Source: Streptomyces cinnabarinus
GTDB lineage: Bacteria; Actinomycetota; Actinomycetes; Streptomycetales; Streptomycetaceae
NCBI RefSeq assembly: GCF_027270315.1
Contig: NZ_CP114413.1
Location: 3,844,001-3,908,000 of the forward strand
DNA: 64,000 nt
Direction of reading: 5' to 3'
Of the stretch, positions 54,075-62,638 are shown one piece after another (position 1 is the first letter of the stretch; each line of letters starts with the position of its first letter). The translations under genes and the position numbers were made by a program. Below the pieces are notes generated by a model that was not told the origin of the DNA, made no database searches, and was given only the letters and a program-made list of their open reading frames with translations.

Positions 54075-54130
54075 CTGGAAACAGGCGCGTCTGCGACGGC
54101 GTACCGTGATAAGTGCACATCCGCACCTAA

Positions 54131-54198
54131 CCAGCTGAGACGGCCGCTCGTGCCAGCCGGGACGGGCTGGTGCGGCCCCTCTCGCATCCAGCTGAGAC
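54131..54198 (+). promoter_or_regulatory. Leader of prs: hairpin flanked by direct repeats
   Basis: CCAGCTGAGAC occurs twice (54131-54141 and 54188-54198), flanking a two-part stem: GGCCGC/GCGGCC (54142-54147, 54172-54177) and CCAGCC/GGCTGG (54153-54158, 54165-54170). It ends eight bases before the GAGGAG site of prs, well placed to regulate translation. No known riboswitch class fits by eye. Confidence 0.45.
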
Positions 54199-54218
54199 AC
54201 CTCTGAGGAGACAGTGCT

Positions 54219-55199
54219 GTGACCGGGATCAAGACGACCGGCGAGAAGAAGATGATGTTCTTCTCCGGCCGCGCCCACCCCGAGCTTGCCGAGGAGGTCG
54301 CCCACCAGCTGGGTGTCGGGGTCGTCCCGACGAAGGCCTTCGACTTCGCCAACGGCGAGATCTACGTCCGCTATCAGGAGTCGGCGCGTGGTGCGGACTG
54401 CTTCGTGATCCAGAGCCACACGGCTCCGATCAACCAGTGGATCATGGAGCAGCTGATCATGATCGACGCGCTGAAGCGCGCGTCGGCCCGTTCCATCACG
54501 GTCATCGTGCCGTTCTACGGTTACGCCCGGCAGGACAAGAAGCACCGTGGGCGTGAACCGATCTCGGCGCGTCTGATCGCGGACCTGATGAAGACGGCCG
54601 GTGCCGACCGCATCCTCACGGTCGATCTGCACACCGACCAGATCCAGGGCTTCTTCGACGGCCCGGTGGACCACCTGTTCGCGCTGCCGCTGCTGGCGGA
54701 CTACGTGGGCCGCAAGGTGGACCGCGAGAAGCTGACGGTGGTCTCCCCGGACGCCGGCCGGGTGCGGGTCGCCGACCGCTGGTGCGACCGGCTCGGCGCG
54801 CCGCTGGCGATCGTGCACAAGCGGCGCGACAAGGACGTGGCCAACCAGGTGACCGTCCACGAGGTCGTCGGTGAGGTCAAGGGCCGGGTGTGCGTGCTGG
54901 TCGACGACATGATCGACACCGGCGGCACGATCTGCGCCGCGGCGGACGCGCTGTTCGCGCACGGCGCGGAGGACGTCATCGTGACGGCCACGCACGGTGT
55001 GCTCTCCGGCCCGGCCGCGGACCGGCTGAAGAACTCCCGGGTCAGCGAGTTCGTCTTCACCAACACCCTGCCGACGCCGGGTGAGCTGGCGGACGACCTC
55101 GACAAGCTCACGGTCCTCTCGATCGCCCCGACGATCGCGAGCGCGGTGCGCGAGGTGTTCGAGGACGGTTCGGTGACGAGCCTGTTCGACGAGCAGTAA
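54219..55199 (+). CDS. prs: Ribose-phosphate pyrophosphokinase
   Basis: A 326-residue class I PRPP synthase that transfers pyrophosphate from ATP to ribose 5-phosphate, supplying nucleotide, histidine and tryptophan synthesis. Motifs are F-S-G-R-A-H-P-E-L at the start, Y-G-Y-A-R-Q-D-K-K, D-L-H-T-D-Q-I-Q-G-F-F and the PRPP loop V-D-D-M-I-D-T-G-G-T. GTG at 54219 follows GAGGAG. A structured leader lies upstream. Confidence 0.95.
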   Translation: MTGIKTTGEKKMMFFSGRAHPELAEEVAHQLGVGVVPTKAFDFANGEIYVRYQESARGADCFVIQSHTAPINQWIMEQLIMIDALKRASARSITVIVPFYGYARQDKKHRGREPISARLIADLMKTAGADRILTVDLHTDQIQGFFDGPVDHLFALPLLADYVGRKVDREKLTVVSPDAGRVRVADRWCDRLGAPLAIVHKRRDKDVANQVTVHEVVGEVKGRVCVLVDDMIDTGGTICAAADALFAHGAEDVIVTATHGVLSGPAADRLKNSRVSEFVFTNTLPTPGELADDLDKLTVLSIAPTIASAVREVFEDGSVTSLFDEQ

Positions 55200-55232
55200 G
55201 CCGCCGAGCGGTCAGCCGCTTGATCGATTTCT

Positions 55233-55303
55233 GTACGGCCTCTCCTGCCGAGTAGACTGCCCAAGTTGCTCGGCGAGGGAGGCCGTACGCCTTTGTGTAC
55301 GGC
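55233..55303 (+). promoter_or_regulatory. Alternative hairpins and promoter before rplY
   Basis: GTACGGCCTC (55233-55242) pairs with GAGGCCGTAC (55279-55288), with an inner GCCGAG/CTCGGC helix (55247-55252, 55269-55274). The same GCCGTAC (55282-55288) can instead pair with GTACGGC (55297-55303). TAGACT at 55253-55258 inside the first hairpin is a plausible -10. Read-through RNA from prs and RNA from the internal promoter would fold differently. Confidence 0.45.
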
Positions 55304-55389
55304 GGTCCGTTATCGACGCGCTCTTCGTAGCAGGCCGTTCGTGGCCGGGTGACCGTGTCCGTCTCTCACCCATACGAGGAGTGATCCAT

Positions 55390-55986
55390 ATGTCCGAGGT
55401 CAAGCTCGCCGCCCAGACCCGCACCGAGTTCGGCAAGGGTGCCGCCCGTCGCGTCCGCCGTGACAACAAGGTCCCCGGTGTCCTCTACGGTCACGGCTCG
55501 GACCCGCTGCACCTGACCCTGCCGGGCCACGAGCTGCTGCTCGCGCTGCGTACGCCGAACGTCCTGATCTCCCTGGACATCGACGGCAAGACCAACGAGC
55601 TGGCGATCCCGAAGTCCGTGCAGCGTGACCCGATCAAGGGCTTCCTGGAGCACGTCGACCTGCTGCTCGTGAAGCGCGGCGAGAAGGTCACCGTCGAGAT
55701 CCCGGTCCACGCCGAGGGCGAGCTGGCCGCCGGCGGCAACCTGCTGGAGCACGTGCTCAACGCGCTTCCGGTCGAGGCCGAGGCCACGCACATCCCCGAG
55801 GGCGTCACCGTGTCCGTCGAGGGCCTGGAGGCCGGCGCCTCCGTCCTCGCCAAGGACATCAAGCTCCCCAGCGGTGTGACCCTGGCCGTCGACGAGGACG
55901 CGGTCGTCCTCCAGGTCCTGGCCGCGCAGGCCGAGGAGGCCCCGGAGGGCGAGGCCACCGAGGGCGAAGCGGCGGCGGAGGCCTGA
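55390..55986 (+). CDS. rplY: 50S ribosomal protein L25/general stress protein Ctc
   Basis: A 198-residue long-form L25, which binds 5S rRNA. It has an N-terminal L25 domain (T-R-T-E-F-G-K-G-A-A-R-R-V-R-R), a TL5-type beta domain to about 180 and an acidic Glu/Ala tail. ATG at 55390 is used (GAGGAG upstream); the ATG three codons earlier is less well spaced. Confidence 0.93.
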   Translation: MSEVKLAAQTRTEFGKGAARRVRRDNKVPGVLYGHGSDPLHLTLPGHELLLALRTPNVLISLDIDGKTNELAIPKSVQRDPIKGFLEHVDLLLVKRGEKVTVEIPVHAEGELAAGGNLLEHVLNALPVEAEATHIPEGVTVSVEGLEAGASVLAKDIKLPSGVTLAVDEDAVVLQVLAAQAEEAPEGEATEGEAAAEA

Positions 55987-56088
55987 GCCTGATCCCTGTG
56001 GGCGGACGCCCGCAGCGGTAGCCGTATCGACCCAGCCGCCGTTTCCTGTCCGGAAGCGGCGGCTGTGGCATATCAAGGAGACATGGAC

Positions 56089-56685
56089 GTGACTTCCGAT
56101 CCGAGCGCCCCCTGGCTGATCGTCGGCCTCGGCAATCCCGGACCCGAGTACGCCATGAACCGGCACAACGTCGGGTTCATGGTGGTGGACCTGCTGGCCG
56201 AGCGGATCGGGGGGAGGTTCAAGCGGGCCGGGAAGGCGCAGGCGCAGGTCGTGGAGGGGCGGATCGGGCCGCCGGGGCCGATGAACCGGCGGGTGATCCT
56301 GGCCAAGCCGATGTCGTTCATGAACCTGTCGGGCGGGCCGGTGAACGCGCTGAAGGACTTCTACAAGGTGCCGGTGGCGAACATCGTCGCCATCCACGAC
56401 GAGCTGGACATCGACCACGGCACGCTGCGGCTGAAGATCGGCGGCGGGGACAACGGGCACAACGGCCTGAAGTCGATGACGAAGGCGATGGGCTCGGACT
56501 ATCACCGGGTGCGGTTCGGGATCGGCCGTCCGCCGGGGCGGATGCAGGTCGCCGACTTCGTGCTGAAGGACTTCTCCGCCACCGAGCGCAAGGAGCTGGA
56601 CTACTTCGTGGACCGGGCGGCGGACGCGGTGGAGTGCCTGGTCATCGAGGGGCTGGAGCGGGCTCAGGGGACGTACAACTCGTAG
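56089..56685 (+). CDS. pth: Peptidyl-tRNA hydrolase
   Basis: A 198-residue enzyme that frees tRNA from stalled peptidyl-tRNA. L-I-V-G-L-G-N-P-G-P-E-Y, catalytic His in N-R-H-N-V-G-F, F-M-N-L-S-G, D-E-L-D-I and G-G-D-N-G-H-N-G-L-K-S are all intact. GTG at 56089 is chosen: AAGGAG is eight bases before it but only two before the ATG at 56083. Its last 44 bases overlap the end of the converging caspase-STAND gene. Confidence 0.94.
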   Translation: MTSDPSAPWLIVGLGNPGPEYAMNRHNVGFMVVDLLAERIGGRFKRAGKAQAQVVEGRIGPPGPMNRRVILAKPMSFMNLSGGPVNALKDFYKVPVANIVAIHDELDIDHGTLRLKIGGGDNGHNGLKSMTKAMGSDYHRVRFGIGRPPGRMQVADFVLKDFSATERKELDYFVDRAADAVECLVIEGLERAQGTYNS

Positions 56686-59600
56686 TCTCCGCGGGCTCGG
56701 CGGACTCCGTCGTGAAGGCCGCGATCAGCCGCTCGGGGTCGGCCGTGCCGGGGTTGGCGGCGGCCCAGGCGAGGGCGTGTCCGTGCAGGGTGTCGCGGTG
56801 GTCAGCGGCCGGGGTGTAGTCGGCGAGGCGGGAGATCACGCGCCAGGCGGGTTCGCTGGTCCCGTGTTCGGCCAGCCAGCCGAGGGCCTGGCCGACGATG
56901 CCGTCGTCGGGTGCGCCGGCCTGTTCCCTGCGGAGCAGCAGGGGGGCGAGGACATAGGCGGCGTTCTCGGTGTCGGCGTACTTTCTCAGCCAGTTCCAGG
57001 CGTGGGTGAGCGTGGGCTGCTCGGCGTCCTTCGGCAGGTTCTCGAACTGGAGCAGATGGCACAGCACGAATCCGGCCTCCGGGATGCGGTGGTGGCGGTC
57101 CAGCCACTTCACCGCCCGTACGACGATCCGCGGATCGGGTTCCTCGGCGCCGCGCAGCCGTCGTACCGCGGCCTGGAGGAGTCGGGCGTCGCCGGGGTTG
57201 GTGAGGCCGGGGGTGAGCACCCGCCGGACCTGGCGGAGCAGCCGCTGCTCGGTCTGTCCGGGCAGCGGCGGCAGCCGGTGCAGATAGTGCAGGGCGCTGT
57301 CCTCGCCGATCTCCTCGCGTGAGCGGTCGCGGTAGAGGCGCAGCGCGATGTCCGCGGCGCGCTGGGCCTGAGCGGTGGTCAGGCGGGCGCCGAAGCGGAA
57401 CAGGACGCGGACGAGGACCTGCCGCCGGTAGCCGGCCGGGTCGGCGGCGTCCTCGGCCTCGGTGTCGTCCGGGGTGCGTACGGCGGGTTCGTCGTCGCCG
57501 GAGTCGCCCGGGTCGCCGGTGCCCTCCGGGGCGGCGGGGCGCGGGCTGTGCGCCTCGGGGTCCTCCAGCCAGTCGAGGATGTGGTCGATGGTGGTGTGCA
57601 TGACCTGGCCGGCGTCGAGGGTGTCGGTGGGCACGTCCCAGTAGAAGAGCATCTTGCGCAGCACGGCGAAGGCCTGCGGGGTGCGGCTGTGGGTCCCGAG
57701 CCAGTCCAGGGCGAGGCCGGCGCCGGTCTTCCGGGTGGCGGCGGGTATGTCGGCGGGCTGGGCGAGCAGCAGGTAGGGGCCGAGGACCAGGGATGCCTCC
57801 AGGCCGGTGCCGTGGGCGGTGAGCCAGGCGGTCGCACGGGTGAGCGCGGCGTTCTTCGTCGCCACGGGCAGGGGTCCGGCGGCGCGCAGCAGGCCGCCGA
57901 TGATGTGGCGGTCGCTCTCCTCGGGGACCGCGGGCAACCGGTTCAGGGCTATGGCGGTGACGCGTGCGGTCTGTTCCCCGGTCAGGGCGTGGGTGCGGAA
58001 GAAGACGGCTTTGAGGAGCCGGTCGTCGGCGGCGTCGACACCGAAGGAGTCCAGCCAGTCGATGGCGGGTTCGAGGGTTCTGCGGATGATGGTGGACTCG
58101 TCGTGCTGCCGGGTGGCCAGGCCCTGCCATTCGAGGAGGTTGCGTATGACGAAGTCGGCGCCGGGGACGGTGGGGTGGAGGTCCGTCCAGGTCAAGGCCC
58201 GGTCGACGGCCTGGGTGAGCTGGTCGGGGTCGGCGCTCGCGCGCTGTCGGCGCAGCACCTGGAGGAGCGGCTGGAGGACGAAGGACGCCTGCGGGGTGTG
58301 GCCGTTGCGGGCGAGCCACTTCAGGGCGTGCTCGACGGCGCGCCGCTCCATGGTCACCGACTGGCCGCGGCGGCTGAGGACGTCGTGCAGGACGAAGCAG
58401 GCCTTCTCCCGGCGGCCGTGGACGACCAGCCAGTCCAGGGCGTAGCGGCCGAGGTGCTCGGCGAGGCCGGGCCGGACGTCGGGGTCGCGGCGGCGCAGAG
58501 TGGCGGAGATCAGGAAGGTGGCGCGTTCCCGGCCGCGGTACAGGGCGAGCCAGTCGCGGGCGGCGGTGTGCAGGAGGTTGCTGTCGTCCTCGTCGGTGCG
58601 GGCGGTGCGCATCAGGGCGGTGATGAGCCGCTCGGTGTCCGGCTGGCCGCGCAGCTGGTGGGCGAGGGCGATGGTGGTGCGGGTGGCCCGCTCGATGACG
58701 GCGGGGCCGGGCGCGGGGGCGCCGTCGCGCTGGGAGGTGAGCAGCGCGAGCAGGGCGTAACGCGCCTCGCGGGCGCCGCCGTGGGCTTCGAGCCAGGTGC
58801 GGGTGAGGGCGTCGAGGTGCTCGCGGCGCTCGTCGGCGGGGGCGTCCGGGTCCTCGGTGCGGCGCAGGGCGCTGATGAGCTGGAGGGCGTCGAGGTCGGT
58901 GGCGGTGTGCTCGTCGAGCCAGGCGCGGGCCTGGTCGAGGAGGACGGGCGGGACGGGCCGCGGGCTGTTGCGGATCGCGTCGGTCAGCAGGACCCGGACC
59001 AGCCCCGGCTGGGTGGTCCGGGCGATCCAGGGCCCGGCGAGGTCGTCCCAGGTGTCGATGACGGCCTGCTGCCAGGGGGTGGCGGAGCTCATCGAGACGA
59101 GGGTGCGCATGCCCTGGTCGGGCTTGGACAGCAGCAGCGCGAGGACGTCGGCGGCCTGCCGGGTGAGCCACGTGGACAGGGTGGCGGCGAGCCTCTTGCG
59201 TACGGCTTCGCTCTGGTCGTGCGCCCAGCGGCTGAGGTGGCCGACGGCCCGGCGGAAGGTGGTGACGTCGCCGAGCAGGGCGTCGAGGAAGGCGCGCAGG
59301 ACGGGCGTGTCGACGGTGAGGGCCTGGGGCAGACAGCTCTGTTCGAGGAGCTGGTCGGTGACGATGTCGTGGATGGTGTCGACGGTGTCGGGTCCGTCGG
59401 TGGTGGTGACCAGCCAGCCCAGCGCCTCCAGGTTGTCGACAATGCTCTCGCCGGTGTGATGGGTGCCGGGCTGCCGCTCCAGGAAGCGGTCGACGGCGTC
59501 CTCGACGGCGGCGCGCCGCTGGACGCAGGCGAGGGTGGCGAGCGTGCTGGCCCGGACCAGCACCGGGTCGGGTTCCCCGCGGGTGGCGCCGCCGGCGGAG

Positions 59601-61216
59601 GCGATGTCCCGGCGGGTGCGGCGGTTGAGCCAGTCGACCAGTTCCGAGGGGGGCGGTACGGCGGGCCGGTCGCCGTCCTGCTGGTCGAGGGTTCGCTCGA
59701 AGGCGATGGCCAGCAGCAGCGCGAGGATGGGCCGGGTGCCGCAGATCCGGGCCATGTCGTCGGCGCCCCAGAGGCCGAAGGCGTTCGGGGCGACCTCCTC
59801 GAAGATGCGGGCGGCGACGGTCCGCAGATGGGCCTCGGCCTGTTCGAGCTCGACCTCCTCGAACAGGGTGCGCGAGCCGCGTTCGCGGACTTCGGCCAGG
59901 GCGCCGGGGCGGACGGAGGCGAGGCAGGCGATCCGGGCGCCCCCGGCCCGCTCGGCGTGCAGCAGGTCGGCGAGGTCGCGCAGGTCGAGGCTGGACCGGT
60001 CGCGGATGTGCTGGTCGAGGTAGTCCAGGACCAGCAGCAGCCGCTGGTCCTGACGGTCCTTCAACTCCTCCTGGATCTCCTCGAACAGCACCCGCGCGGA
60101 GAGCGCGCCCGCGTCGTGGATGTGCAGCACCTGCCAGCCGCTTCGCTCGGCGAGGGCGGCGATCTCCAGACAGGTACGGGTCTTCCCAGCGCCGGCCAGG
60201 CCGGTCAGGAGCAGTCCGCAGCCGGGTGCGCCGAGGCGGCCGCGCCCGGGGTCGTCGAGACGGACGAGGAGGTTCTCGGGGCGGGCCGGGTGGGCGGGGT
60301 CCTCGGGGGCGACGTAGGGCAGGGCGTCGTTGGTGAGGTAGGTGCCGCGGTTGCCGAGGCGGCGCAGGACCTCGTCGGTGGTCAGCAGCCAGGAGGGGCG
60401 GGTACGGGAGCGGTAGCCGGCGTAGTGCAGGGGCTCGGCGTCCCAGGTGCGGGCGTCGATCGAGGGGATCTGGGGTACGTCGGCGTCTGCGGCCATGCGG
60501 CCGCGGACCTGCGCGATCAGCGGCCGGGGGTCGGGCGGCCAGGCCTCTTCGGCGGCGTCGAGCTCGGCGAGCAGGGCGCGGGTGAAGGCGCCGCCGCGTT
60601 CGTCGCCGTAGGAGATATCGCCGTCCTGGGTGGCGTGCAGCAGTAACAGGCGGCCGGCGGTCGGGGTCGGGGGGCCGGTGCCGATGCGGCTCTCGCCGAA
60701 GGTGTCCAGGGTCTCCACGTGGTTGCGGCAGGCGTCGATGCTGACGACCTTGTGCCGGATGCGCTGGTAACGCGGGTTGTACAGCAGGGCGTTCTGGAGG
60801 TTGGCGGTGTCGAGGGCGGCTTCCTCGTACGGTCTGGCGTCGGCGTGGATGAGGAGGTGGCGGGAGGTGCCGGAGGTGATGGCGCCGTGTCCGCTCCAGG
60901 TGAGCCAGAGCAGATCGGCGTCCCACTCGGGCAGTTCGTCCCGGATGATCCGTCGGACCGTCTCGTGGTCGGCGCCGAGCAGGGGGATGCCGAGGGCGCG
61001 GGCGGTGGCGGCGGTCTGCTCGCGGCGGCTGTCGAGCGGGGAGACGCAGAGCCGGATGTGCTCGGCGGGCACGCCGTTCTCGCGCAGCCAGCGGGCGTGG
61101 CCGAGGGCGTCCTGGGCGGAGCCGTCGAGGTCGTGGAAGGGGCCGTCGGCGTAGCTCTCCACGCCGACGAGGATCGCCCGGGTGCGTTCGGGGGTGATCC
61201 CCGACAGCTCGCTCAC
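56642..61216 (-). CDS. TTA-containing caspase-like STAND NTPase with long repeat array
   Basis: A 1524-residue protein. Residues 1-250 are a caspase-like (C14) domain with the His110 motif W-S-G-H-G and Cys163 in S-I-D-A-C-R-N, a plausible catalytic dyad. Residues 330-600 are a STAND P-loop ATPase: Walker A G-L-A-G-A-G-K-T (339-346) and Walker B L-L-L-V-L-D-Y-L-D (394-401). Residues 760-1490 hold degenerate repeats (W-L-x-x-H-G, A-x-F-V-L-x-x-L-L) likely to be the sensor. Leu191 is TTA (60644-60646), so translation should need bldA. The GTG start overlaps the hydrolase stop as GTGA. Such architectures act in defence or cell death; the role here is inferred. Confidence 0.85.
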   Translation of the reverse strand: MSELSGITPERTRAILVGVESYADGPFHDLDGSAQDALGHARWLRENGVPAEHIRLCVSPLDSRREQTAATARALGIPLLGADHETVRRIIRDELPEWDADLLWLTWSGHGAITSGTSRHLLIHADARPYEEAALDTANLQNALLYNPRYQRIRHKVVSIDACRNHVETLDTFGESRIGTGPPTPTAGRLLLLHATQDGDISYGDERGGAFTRALLAELDAAEEAWPPDPRPLIAQVRGRMAADADVPQIPSIDARTWDAEPLHYAGYRSRTRPSWLLTTDEVLRRLGNRGTYLTNDALPYVAPEDPAHPARPENLLVRLDDPGRGRLGAPGCGLLLTGLAGAGKTRTCLEIAALAERSGWQVLHIHDAGALSARVLFEEIQEELKDRQDQRLLLVLDYLDQHIRDRSSLDLRDLADLLHAERAGGARIACLASVRPGALAEVRERGSRTLFEEVELEQAEAHLRTVAARIFEEVAPNAFGLWGADDMARICGTRPILALLLAIAFERTLDQQDGDRPAVPPPSELVDWLNRRTRRDIASAGGATRGEPDPVLVRASTLATLACVQRRAAVEDAVDRFLERQPGTHHTGESIVDNLEALGWLVTTTDGPDTVDTIHDIVTDQLLEQSCLPQALTVDTPVLRAFLDALLGDVTTFRRAVGHLSRWAHDQSEAVRKRLAATLSTWLTRQAADVLALLLSKPDQGMRTLVSMSSATPWQQAVIDTWDDLAGPWIARTTQPGLVRVLLTDAIRNSPRPVPPVLLDQARAWLDEHTATDLDALQLISALRRTEDPDAPADERREHLDALTRTWLEAHGGAREARYALLALLTSQRDGAPAPGPAVIERATRTTIALAHQLRGQPDTERLITALMRTARTDEDDSNLLHTAARDWLALYRGRERATFLISATLRRRDPDVRPGLAEHLGRYALDWLVVHGRREKACFVLHDVLSRRGQSVTMERRAVEHALKWLARNGHTPQASFVLQPLLQVLRRQRASADPDQLTQAVDRALTWTDLHPTVPGADFVIRNLLEWQGLATRQHDESTIIRRTLEPAIDWLDSFGVDAADDRLLKAVFFRTHALTGEQTARVTAIALNRLPAVPEESDRHIIGGLLRAAGPLPVATKNAALTRATAWLTAHGTGLEASLVLGPYLLLAQPADIPAATRKTGAGLALDWLGTHSRTPQAFAVLRKMLFYWDVPTDTLDAGQVMHTTIDHILDWLEDPEAHSPRPAAPEGTGDPGDSGDDEPAVRTPDDTEAEDAADPAGYRRQVLVRVLFRFGARLTTAQAQRAADIALRLYRDRSREEIGEDSALHYLHRLPPLPGQTEQRLLRQVRRVLTPGLTNPGDARLLQAAVRRLRGAEEPDPRIVVRAVKWLDRHHRIPEAGFVLCHLLQFENLPKDAEQPTLTHAWNWLRKYADTENAAYVLAPLLLRREQAGAPDDGIVGQALGWLAEHGTSEPAWRVISRLADYTPAADHRDTLHGHALAWAAANPGTADPERLIAAFTTESAEPAETTSCTSPEPAPAPR
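56746..58933 (-). repeat. Degenerate helical repeat array of the caspase-STAND protein
   Basis: Roughly twelve units of about 45-60 residues share the pattern W-L-x-x-H-(G/x) followed, about six residues later, by A-x-F-V-L-x-x-L-L. Examples are A-L-D-W-L-V-V-H-G, A-L-K-W-L-A-R-N-G and A-V-K-W-L-D-R-H. They do not match TPR or WD repeats by eye and are probably alpha-solenoid, the usual sensor of STAND proteins. Confidence 0.6.
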
Positions 61217-62505
61217 GCGCCCGCCCGCAGGATGCCGGCCAGCCGCCGCTGGAACTCGGGTGCGGCGAAGTAGGCGCTGTGGGCGGCCGGGAAGGGCTGC
61301 CGGGTGTTGATCTCGCAGTCCTCGACGCGGCGCGGGAAGACGGGGGCGGCGGCGAAGCCGAGCAGGTCGCGCTTGTCGTAGAAGTTGGTCCAGGCGGGGA
61401 AGTGCTCGGGCAGCGGTTTGCCCTGGTCGAGGCCGGGCAGGGCGTCGATCTCGTAGAGGTGGGCGGCCTGGGTGCCGACGGTGACGAGGTGCTGGACGCC
61501 GCTGAGCTTCCCCTCGGCGAGCAGGTCGACGGCGGCGATCCCGCCGAGGCTGTGCCCGAGCAGCACGACGGGGCCGTCGACCTCCGCGAGCCGGTTCTTG
61601 ATGAAGTCGCGCAACTGGTGGCCGCGGGCCAGGTACTTGAGGACGTCACCCACCTGGGGGTGGACGCCGGTCATGATCTCGGCGCGGCTCTTCTGGACGC
61701 GGCCGAGCAACCCGAACCGGCGGACGGTCCACCAGGAGGCGCGCAGCAGGGTCCGGTCGACGGCCCCGCGCGGGACGCCGCCGAGGGCGGTGGTGAGGGC
61801 GCGGACGGCGTCGTCGCGCTGGTCGGTGCTCCACAGCACGGGGTTGCCGCGGTGCTGGGCGCCGCCCAGGAGGTGGGCGACGACGGCGGTGGCGAGGGCG
61901 GCGGGCAGTTCTCCCGGGCCGAGGCCGCGGGCGACGGCGTCCTGGCCCTCGGGGCTGTCGAGGACGGTGACGACGGAGACGGCGAACTCCCGCCGTACGC
62001 GCGGGGCGGCGAGCAGGGCGGCGAGGGGCTCGGGCGGTTCGGCGGCGAGGGCACGGGCGCGCCGGGCGACCTGGGGGCCGGTGCGGTCGGCGACCCGGCC
62101 GCGGAAGGCGCCCTCCTCGGGGCGGCGCAGCGCGGAGAGCGGGTCCTCGTAGAGCAGTCCCCAGGCGAGGGCGTCGCGGTCGTCGTCGGGGAGGTCGCCG
62201 GTGGGGAAGGATGCGGCTCTCAGCCAGTGCTCGGTGACCGACGGGGCCTCGGCGCCGGATTCGGCGCCGGATTCGCCCTCGGTCCCGGTGTCGGCATCCG
62301 CATCGGCCTCGGTCCGCGCGGGTTCGGCCCCGGGCAGCGCCCTGGCGCCCACGCCGATCGACACTCCGAAGTCGTCGCCCCAGTAGCACGCCTCGACCCG
62401 CGCGCGGGGAGCGTGCACGGCCATGGTGTCGCGCAGGAGGGTCAGCATCCCGGTGTAGGCGAACCGGCGCACACCCGTGCCATGGACGAACAGCAGAGTG
62501 CTCAT
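61213..62505 (-). CDS. Alpha/beta hydrolase (lipase-like) coupled to the caspase-STAND gene
   Basis: A 430-residue cytosolic hydrolase without signal peptide. L-L-F-V-H-G-T-G at the start supplies the oxyanion strand, G-H-S-L-G-G has nucleophile Ser319, Asp387 or Asp390 follows in Y-D-K-R-D-L-L-G, and His409 lies in A-H-S-A-Y-F, giving a full triad. A long acidic insert (Glu/Ser/Gly) spans 65-95. ATG at 62503-62505 follows GGGGGAG at six bases. The four-base overlap with the next gene implies equal, coupled synthesis, and it is probably an effector or regulator of that protein. Confidence 0.82.
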   Translation of the reverse strand: MSTLLFVHGTGVRRFAYTGMLTLLRDTMAVHAPRARVEACYWGDDFGVSIGVGARALPGAEPARTEADADADTGTEGESGAESGAEAPSVTEHWLRAASFPTGDLPDDDRDALAWGLLYEDPLSALRRPEEGAFRGRVADRTGPQVARRARALAAEPPEPLAALLAAPRVRREFAVSVVTVLDSPEGQDAVARGLGPGELPAALATAVVAHLLGGAQHRGNPVLWSTDQRDDAVRALTTALGGVPRGAVDRTLLRASWWTVRRFGLLGRVQKSRAEIMTGVHPQVGDVLKYLARGHQLRDFIKNRLAEVDGPVVLLGHSLGGIAAVDLLAEGKLSGVQHLVTVGTQAAHLYEIDALPGLDQGKPLPEHFPAWTNFYDKRDLLGFAAAPVFPRRVEDCEINTRQPFPAAHSAYFAAPEFQRRLAGILRAGA

Positions 62506-62638
62506 CGGTCTCCCCCGTCTCACGGCAGCGCGGTGCCGGTCACCATCCGTTCATTTTAAGAAAGTCGGCAGGGGCCGCTGGAGTTCCCGCCAAGACTGAC
62601 ATTGACTTTCGGCAAGGCGATGGCCAAGGATCGCGGCC

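Noticed and set aside
56802..61649. 1615-codon minus-strand frame opposite in phase to the caspase-STAND gene
   Set aside because: It is a frame-shifted reading of the real gene with Arg/Pro-rich composition; the other frame has all catalytic motifs.
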